Positions 19,209 to 26,141 of a stretch of 26,141 nucleotides of DNA are shown here, in pieces. The translations under genes were made by a program, and so were the position numbers. The notes beneath the pieces are model-generated. The model did not search any database. It was not told the DNA's origin and saw only the letters and a program-made list of their open reading frames with translations. How positions within the stretch are numbered: position 1 is the stretch's first letter; every line of letters starts with the position of its first letter. Source of the DNA: Gymnopilus junonius (lineage: Eukaryota; Basidiomycota; Agaricomycetes; Agaricales; Galerinaceae); assembly GCA_015501075.1 (NCBI GenBank), contig JADNYJ010000437.1, positions 1 through 26,141 of the forward strand, written 5' to 3'.

Positions 19209-20618
19209 TACGGATTTGCAGATACGTACATAATCAGGATCAACCCACTAAGCCTCGCCTCTCTGCTGTTCCGCTACTTGTTCCACAATCTCGTCTCTGG
19301 AGTCCCTTGAACTTGAAGAGCCGCCGCGTACTGCTCATCTTAACCTAGACTTGTATCGACCACTTAACTCTTTAATTTCCGGCTAATGCTGCAACGCATG
19401 GTGCGTTACTCAAATTACATCCACATTGACCGAAGCCCGCCTGTATTTACCGATGTACAACTATGCCCTACCAAGAACATCTGGAGGTTACTCGCATCGA
19501 TGGGGAATGGCCAAGTTTGTCCAATCTTCTCCTTCGTTCCGTGTGTTATGCTTATCTTACCAAACGATAACATAGTTAGGTAGTGCTATGGATCTCTCAG
19601 CGGAATTGTTCAAACTCTGAAGTGAGCGTATTTAAAACTGCATTCTCCTCGTAAGTGTCACCCATTTGATCTCAAGCCTCAAATCTGACAAGACGACCGA
19701 GCTCGGTCCAGGACTTTGGGTCTTGGAATTCTAGAACCGACGCCTTACGGCGACCATGAGAGGATTAGCATCGGTCTGATAGAATTGTCAGTTGTTCGTG
19801 TCTTCACCTTTCCATTCCTCTGTGAGTTAACGACTCTTTAACTCATGGACAACCCACAGAAGTCTACATACCTTCGCAAACTTCCCGCAGAAAAAGTACT
19901 ATTTTTGTACGTATCAATACCCTGTCAATACCGCACCACTGGTTGAAACGCGCCTTTATTATAGCTTGATTTGCCCGAGGGCTCGCGTGTCCGCATAACG
20001 TAAATTAAGCTATTAGTGAGGCTCCTGAGAATGGACTGCGCTGTATTCTGTGATCTCCCTCCCATAAGTACTTCGATCTCCCTCCTGTCATGTCTGAAAA
20101 TTTGAACAGGCCTGATCACCTTCTAACTAGGATTTTGCTATTCTGCAATTGCTTCCTTCGAGGTTTGAACTTGAAATTGCGCAATCGATCCCGACCTCCG
20201 GACTTCAGCTTTGGCTGACAGTCAAAGGTACAACGTCCTGGTGCCTAGTCTTGGCTGCGGGGTCGAGTCTAGTTGTTAGAGTGGGAACATCGGAAGAGAG
20301 CATCGAATATAGATATAGAATCCTCGCATGGATGAACCCCTGGGTATACTCCGTGACGTGCGGACCGTTCATGCGATGCACTGTAGATGATTACTTGTGT
20401 TTCGCCTGCAGTTCGTCCTAGGTGATCATACGGTGTTTCTCTTCAGCCTTCAAGTTACCTCAGTATGGAAAGAAGAAAAATTGTAAAGTGTATTTGACTA
20501 TCTACCGCTATGAAATGCTTTCGGATCCCATTGTGTTTAAGCGATTCAACCTATACGCGCAAAAAAAAGATATAGCATTCCTCTTCTAAGGTCAAGGGTC
20601 GACCTTCGAATCGCCGTC
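19209..20618. other. Long region with no supported gene
   Basis: Only short unconnected frames are present, including 20149-20421 on the plus strand, which starts at TTG and has no recognisable motif. A small inverted repeat GAGTTAA/TTAACTC lies near 19822-19842. No gene can be named. Confidence 0.4.
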
Positions 20619-21344
20619 TTACAATCCCAGAGTAGCGAGAGTGAGGGTTAGGGCGAGATTGATGAGCAGATTGGCGACGCTAACCAACCTGTAAATAGGA
20701 CGGTAAAGGGTTAGTATCCTGTTTCTGATGACAAGGTAAAAAGAAGTTCTTACAGCTCAGATACCAAGGTGATAACGCCGCCAACGATGATCTCGAGTTG
20801 AACAAGGAGCTCGTTAATAATCGCGTCAATACCGATACCTTCGAAAATAGGGCCGAGAACTGGAATGGCATCAACTGCACTGCTGAGAACGGTGGTAATT
20901 TCCTAGTATACGCAGCCACCGACATAAGTATCCCGAAGCATTGTACCATGAGATTGTTGAACTCACAGAGATGACGGGAGCGATAGCATTGGCAACATCA
21001 GAGCTACCGCCAGTGACAGAACCAAGGCCACCGAGGGCAGAAGCGGCACCGGTAAGAGCGCTGACGAGATCGCCAACGAGAGGTACAATGTTTCCTGCGG
21101 TCGCTGTGTTGTTACCCAGGAGCCCGGCTTAAAAACATAAAAAATGGCTAAGTAAAATCAAACTAAATACTCCAGTCTGGAAAGACGTACTGATTTCAGG
21201 GAGAATTCCCCCAACGATGCCTTGAAGGTCGCCGACAATGCCCAGGACATCGGTTACACCTGCACGTTTCTCGGCAACGGGGTTGGCATAGGCAGCGAGA
21301 CCGCTAACAGCCAAGAAGGATACGAAGAATCGAGAGGCGAACAT
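20619..21344 (-). CDS. Secreted hydrophobic SC15-like protein, four exons
   Basis: The exons are 21344-21191, 21127-20967, 20902-20754 and 20688-20619. Introns of 63, 64 and 65 nt (GTACGT...AAG, GTGAGT...CTAG, GTAAGA...TACAG) keep the frame to a TAA and give 177 residues. Residues 1-20 (MFASRFFVSFLAVSGLAAYA) form a signal peptide, followed by NPVAEKR, a likely Kex2 processing site. The mature part has no visible cysteine. It consists of hydrophobic helix-like segments separated by Gly/Ser/Thr/Asn turns: DVLGIVGDLQGIVGGILPEI, LVGDLVSALTGAA, PVLGPIFEGIGIDAIINELL, EIIVGGVITLVSEL, and a leucine-rich end. This resembles SC15-type basidiomycete secreted wall or matrix proteins; the match is from memory, not a search. 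Such proteins are thought to act at hyphal surfaces. The gene is complete and has a strong TATA box. Confidence 0.85.
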
Positions 21345-21419
21345 GTTGATAGTGCAGAAGTACTCTTAAGATGTCGCTGTTTGTCGTTGGACACTGAAAC
21401 AGTCGGAAACTGGCTCACC

Positions 21420-21426
21420 TTTTATA
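21420..21426 (-). promoter_or_regulatory. TATA box of the SC15-like gene
   Basis: TATAAAA on the minus strand within CGTATAAAAGG, about 76 nt before the ATG at 21344. Spacing is normal for fungal promoters and it supports the chosen start. Confidence 0.7.
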
Positions 21427-21428
21427 CG

Positions 21429-22364
21429 TTTTTCTATGGGTAAGAATTCTTCATTTTGGGTAAATCTGTAAGCATTGTTCTTAGAAAAACAAACAAGATG
21501 GCGTGCAATCTCGTCACATTGAAGCTCTTTCGCGGTGCTTGAAGAGATGTACATGAGCATATGTTGCACGATGTCAGAAAAGCGTAGAGTGGCCTACCAT
21601 ATCTGGCACGGAAATTGATCTCCGAGGTTTGCATCCTTTCCAGAACGCTGACATAGATTCGCATGTCATGTTAATTGCTGGCAGGGCTGAGAATCAAACC
21701 GAGGGCCTCCATTTAATGATCGCGCTTTTTTGGGGTTTCTGATGTCAATTTGTATCGCAAAAGTAAAGGAACTGTTGAGGTTCCGTGTTAAGTTACTCAT
21801 GATGCTATGAGCAGTGAACTATTCAAGTAGAATGAGGTCATAATCGTGTGCAGCACTCTATTATTGCGTTCGAAGTTCACTTCTGTTTCGTCCCAAGATT
21901 ACTTCGCCCTGGTGAGTATACGTAAGGATGTTACATCGTGTTGTATCTCGTACCGAAGCCGGCGCATCCGTTATAGGCTGTGTTTATTTTACACCACCGG
22001 CAGAACTCCAGACTTAAACATTTTCAATTTGTGTTTTGGCAGTCCCTGCCCTGGCACGCATCAAAAATTTTAATCGATTGCTCGGATTCTGAAGAGCAAG
22101 ACAGCATAGAGAACAAGGCCTTAACATAGACGATGAGAAATCTGTCGGTCCTGTCTTGATTTATCCTTCCATTCCATCTTGATTTTCTCAAGGCAGTGCC
22201 GACAATTAATACATATCTGACTTCTAAGATACACGGTGCATATTTTTGGGCTCATTGTGCATGTCTGGAATTTGCCAAGATCAAGGAAAATACCTTTTGA
22301 TCGACTTTCTCAGCAGCGAGACCCCTGATTTGGATGATCTATTTTAAAAGTCCTGCATCTAATT
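21429..22364. other. Intergenic with a tRNA-like B box, no gene
   Basis: No gene is seen. On the minus strand near 21708-21680, GAGGCCCTCGGTTTGATTCTC resembles a polymerase III B box and shares its pattern with the sequence at 20-35, including a later TGCCAGC. These may be relics of one tRNA-derived short repeat, but no cloverleaf was found. Confidence 0.3.
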
Positions 22365-22577
22365 TTAGCGATTTTCCGAAACCATCAACTCGAGTCCACA
22401 GTCCTGTCTATCAAGCAGACGGAGTATGGGTAAGTTATGGTATTCATCCGGCTTAACACTTGAAATGAAATTCACACGGTGAATTGACTCAAGCTGCCCA
22501 AAGTCCGTTTCTATCACAGAGCGCATCAGCCTTAGTGATTCCAGTGTTACGCCTCTTAGTCTTGTCATATCCTCAAA
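22365..22577 (-). CDS. Possible terminal exon, F-box/LRR-like protein
   Basis: After an acceptor-like CCATAG, an open frame of about 70 codons runs to TAA at 22365. It reads FEDMTRLRGVTLESLRLMRS, then VIETDFGQLESIHRVNFISS and LPILRLLDRQDCGLELMVSE. The spacing of leucines and the closing Gly-Leu-Glu-Leu phrase resemble the last leucine-rich part of Agaricomycete F-box proteins. Those recruit targets to SCF ubiquitin ligases. No F-box domain or upstream exon was found, so this may be a fragment. An ATG at 22568 could also start a small protein. The assignment is tentative. Confidence 0.3.
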   Translation of the reverse strand, partial: FEDMTRLRGVTLESLRLMRSVIETDFGQLESIHRVNFISSVKPDEYHNLPILRLLDRQDCGLELMVSENR

Positions 22578-24948
22578 CTATGGCGGCGACTTTCCTTCAT
22601 CTCATTTGCTACTCCAATAATCTGTAGTTTAGGGTGAGAAGAGGCACAATTCGATTCATCCAACTCGCTTAGCCCGGTTCCATCACTTGCCTATTTTGTT
22701 TTCCCATTAAGGCATTCAACAAGACTTTAGCTAGCTGAGAAGATAGAAAAAGAGAAAGATAGTTAGTTAGAATATAACTTACTTCTTATTCGTTGTCAAT
22801 AGTGAAGACATAAATGCGGTTTGGAAAAATCTCACAACAACGTTTTGAATGGGGAAATCCGTGGTCCTGCCAAATTCAAGTTCCATTGTTCGACTTCTCC
22901 CATATTTTTATTGAGGTCAACTGGTTAAGATTATTACAATTAGCATGTAAAAAAGAATGTCACCCGCTAAGGAAACAGAAGTTTATCCATCCCTCACTCC
23001 GTTTAAGTCCCTATGTTTGGGCAGAACGAAGTCAGCCGGCCTGACAGCTCCAGCCGGCCCCGGCACAACGCTCATCCAACCAAAGAATTTTCGATTTTGG
23101 CATCAATAGCAATTTTCGGGTTAAGCGAGGAATCGAAAAGTTCCTTTGCTTCGTCTGTAACATCCGGATTCCGCATGACAGAACTTTAACACGTTTCGAA
23201 AATGCCGTTCCCTCGTATCCTTTAAGCATATGATGCATATATGTGAGAGAAAGTCGCATTTGTTCCGGATCACGATTGATGTAAGACACAGCTTATTCAC
23301 TGAGTTCATGCAACAAGTCCGAACCCTCGGAGGGAGGTTACGAAGAAAGGTACCTTCGTGGTCATTTCACATCTTCCTAAGCCACCTGAAAGTATGAATC
23401 TTAATTTAGCAGACGAATCTGCACACATCAGTAGATATTCACATAGCCAATCGCAACTTAAATCAATGGCAGACAGACAGAAGCAAGTCTACTAAACTCA
23501 GGAAGGTACCGCGCATGAGTAACCTACCACATGACCTCTTGTAAGACGTTGGTCGGATACTTCAAGCCATTAATAACCTGACAGGTTTACATATGTTCGG
23601 AAAAACATATGACAGGAATCGTGCGAGGCCTGCAGGAAAAGAGACTGCCAATTGGATTTTGTAAGGGCCTTGAGAAAGAATGTTCCCATCCGTGCTGACC
23701 TTCGGGACAGCTTGTTGTGACTTCATGTGTTGATATATAATTGGCCAATGGAGGTTCATGGGAGAATGCCTCGCGCCGCCCTCCGCACGTCGCTTGGGTC
23801 CGCACTACACCACCTCACAGCGCAACCCAATTTCTTTTGAAAGCACTGACGTACTTAGCATTGAATCTGACGTCATGGGGGCGATGGCGTTCTCGAGCGC
23901 TCGCGACTCCCGGATCAATCCGATATATGATCCGTTCATCCGCTAGGCGCCCGCCGGATTCGCCATGTGCGATGTCAAGGTGGAGATGAAATTTCCCACA
24001 CCTTCGAGGTGCTTAACATAGGTGACTTCCGTTATACAGGCAACAGACGAAAACAGAAAACTGGAGCGCGGCGCGCAAGCCGGAAATAGCACAGAGTATT
24101 GGCGTCAACAACACCTCTCGTCACAAGTTGGAGTAAGTCTGCAAACATAAGCTGAGAGTATATTTGTTCATAGTCAATCCACCCAGGAGATTGGGGTTGG
24201 CGATCCAGGAAAATTGAAAGTAACACCTCTTTTCCTCAGAAATTTCTCACGAGGAAATCAGGGACCCTAAATAGCATCCCGAATTGAAATTGTATAAGAA
24301 AGTTGATTTATAACTATCGCAGATGGCAGAAGCACATGAAAATTTTGCCTTTCCGGCGGGAGACCAGGGGGGCCAATTTATGAAGATAAGGACATTGTTC
24401 GACTCAGAAGTAGCCATGGTTGACAGCTTCGACGAAATTTGACGGAACATTGAACAGTGATCCAGTGCACCAAGTTAACTTGGAGGAGAGAATCCAGATC
24501 TGAAGGCCTGAAGCTTAAGGAGTGAAAAGTGAAGATGGTGGCTTAGGTATCTCGAGCAAGTTTCCAGAAGTGAGCTGCATAATCTAGGCGCAAGCGATGT
24601 CGATGAAAGGTGAAAGAACCTGTCATTGAAGTGAGATTTCTGCTTCAGAGCCGTTTCGGGCCCAAACGGACTCCGAGAAAGGGCGTGGAAATATAATTGG
24701 TCACGAGAGATTCATTTCTCTTGTCACTGTCACCCAGTGACACGCCGCTTTCGGGCCCTCTCCATTGTCGTCCGAGGTCGACCAATTCATATCTGTCGAT
24801 TTACTCGCCAATCTTCTCCAAGAATAATGGATATTATGGTCGGCTCTGTCGATTTGTTTTCTGCTTCATAGTTCCCAGCCACCAATAAACGGATATATGA
24901 CTATTTATTTCGAGTTTCGGCTTCGAATTGTCTGACCAAATTTCGCTC
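22578..24948. other. Long region with no supported gene
   Basis: Many short frames overlap on both strands (for example 23741-23989), but none has consistent splice sites or a recognised motif. A purine-rich GA/GTTA tract is at 22738-22770. A perfect hairpin TGTCACTG...CAGTGACA lies at about 24722-24742. Confidence 0.4.
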
Positions 24949-26141
24949 ATGCCTCCCGCGATCGTTGAGAAGGTACGACTCATGATTTTTATGTCCTATC
25001 TGCCCCTTTAAGTTTCATCATGTTGTCTAGGATACCTTTTTTCCAAGCAGTTATCCCAATTGATGGTACAGCAAGGTTGAATTGCTCGATCTCTCTGCCC
25101 TTTTCCCTGCATGCTCTTCTAGATGAATGCGAACATTTCCGGTTCGGAGGTCGTGATCTGTGGTATTCCTCTAAAAGTCGGCGGGTCGCGTCCCATCATC
25201 CTTATCGCAGACCTCTCTATATTTCGACTACCATCATACGGAAACTATAAACGACGTCAAGGCCCATTTATACGACCGCTATGGTCCCTAAAAATTTTCT
25301 AACAAGTCGCATACAGAAGTAGTCTGCATACCGGGGTTGGTTCGTGATATATCCACAATCTGTCACTTTTCTCATGTCTTCTCTATAGAATTTCTTTTCT
25401 ACCCGCCAACTTGAAACATGCGCTTCTTGCCCGTGCTTGCTGGATCAGATTCCTGCATAATTATGGGCCGTGTGCCGCGATCATGAAGGGCGCAGACTGC
25501 CATCAGAAGAACTATTCGACGCAGGCCCTATGCAGAGTGAATGATCTATTCTCACTTTCGGTGGCTTGCATTATTGTTTTCTCTCGTTTAAATGAGGATG
25601 GAGTAAATTTGAGCCTGTTTCCTGTTAATCCTCCAAGGATTTCTAGATTCATTCCGGGTCGATCTCTTGTCCAGGACATATCACTATGTCCTTCGCCTTT
25701 GGATTGACGAATCTAGAAGAAGTCCGGCGATATGAGTACAAAGCAGCCTGAAAATACGGTCATTCAAGTTGAAAAACTTCCTCGAAATCCAAATTGCAGG
25801 TCTTATCCGTATTGTTGTAATTCCGAGTCCCGATCTCTCATTATATTTTATTTACGCTGATTGGTAGCCACAATCTGATCAACTCTTGGGAATCGGCGTC
25901 AACCCTTTGATCACATTGATGGTATGGTAACAAAGCAAGTAAGTCGATCAACCTCAGGATGTCTTCCGCTCTTTATTTGAACCTTTTAGGGCGCGAAACT
26001 TCTGTGCAGTTAAGTATTTGCTTTATGACATGTTGCATCATGTGGCGATCTAGCCCAGGACACCTTTTTATTGAAGTTGACCGATTTTTAGATGGCGCTA
26101 AATCGTCATCTAATTGAAGTAGCGGTTGATTTCGTGCTTGC
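24949..26141 (+). other. Possible start of plus-strand gene(s), unresolved
   Basis: An ATG at 24949 gives MPPAIVEK before a donor (AAG|GTACGA) and a 58-nt intron to TTGTCTAG (25030). The next block meets a stop unless a second weak intron is assumed, ending at TTCTAG before GAATGCGAACATTTCC. Nearer the edge, 25866-25920 reads PQSDQLLGIGVNPLITLM. It sits between an acceptor (GGTAG) and a donor (GTATGG), and after a further intron it is followed by GAKLLC. These are suggestive exon fragments, but I could not assemble a single frame. A gene may run off the right edge. Confidence 0.28.

Overview
The window looks like nuclear DNA of a filamentous basidiomycete, most likely an Agaricomycete. The better genes are split by short GT-AG introns of about 43-106 nt, mostly 48-80. 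Several carry TATAAA boxes 60-130 nt before the start codon. Secreted products are common, intergenic distances are long, and there are many decayed gene fragments. No rRNA, CRISPR or bacterial operon structure was seen. All spliced models were built by eye from reading frame, intron phase and splice signals, and none is backed by expression data.

Layout. 1-2.5 kb: mostly non-coding, with a possible short minus-strand ORF (848-1021) and two hairpins. 2.5-5.1 kb: a tandem pair of minus-strand paralogues for secreted beta-rich proteins of unknown function, each with a signal-peptide exon, one intron and its own copied promoter. 5.95-6.25 kb: a two-exon gene for a 72-residue protein with a basic helix. 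7.8-8.5 kb: a decayed plus-strand gene that keeps clear introns but has a frameshift and a stop. 9.8-10.3 kb: a gene for a six-cysteine secreted protein with an internal polybasic run.

11.1-14.3 kb is the most striking part. A three-exon NAD(P)-dependent epimerase/dehydratase (extended SDR-like) gene on the minus strand has been hit by three unrelated inverted-repeat DNA elements. Element C (643 bp, CACTG ends, 3-bp duplication) separates the TATA box from the start codon. Element B (681 bp, TA duplication) sits inside intron 1. Element A (about 848 bp, 327-bp arms, 8-9 bp duplication) breaks exon 3. Subtracting the elements and one copy of each duplication leaves an intact 285-codon frame, so the insertions look recent compared with coding decay.

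15.7-16.7 kb: a plus-strand gene for a low-complexity protein with a hexapeptide repeat and a C-terminal C2H2 zinc finger. 17.0-17.7 kb: remains of a malic enzyme gene on the minus strand, next to an unrecognised plus-strand coding fragment (17.76-18.2 kb). 18.4-19.2 kb: a possible five-exon minus-strand gene with a 12-nt micro-exon. 20.6-21.35 kb: a well-supported four-exon gene for a secreted hydrophobic protein resembling the SC15 type. 22.4-22.6 kb: a possible F-box/LRR-like terminal exon. From 22.6 kb to the end no gene can be supported firmly.

The genes do not form a pathway. The common themes are secreted proteins, local duplication and repeated transposon damage.
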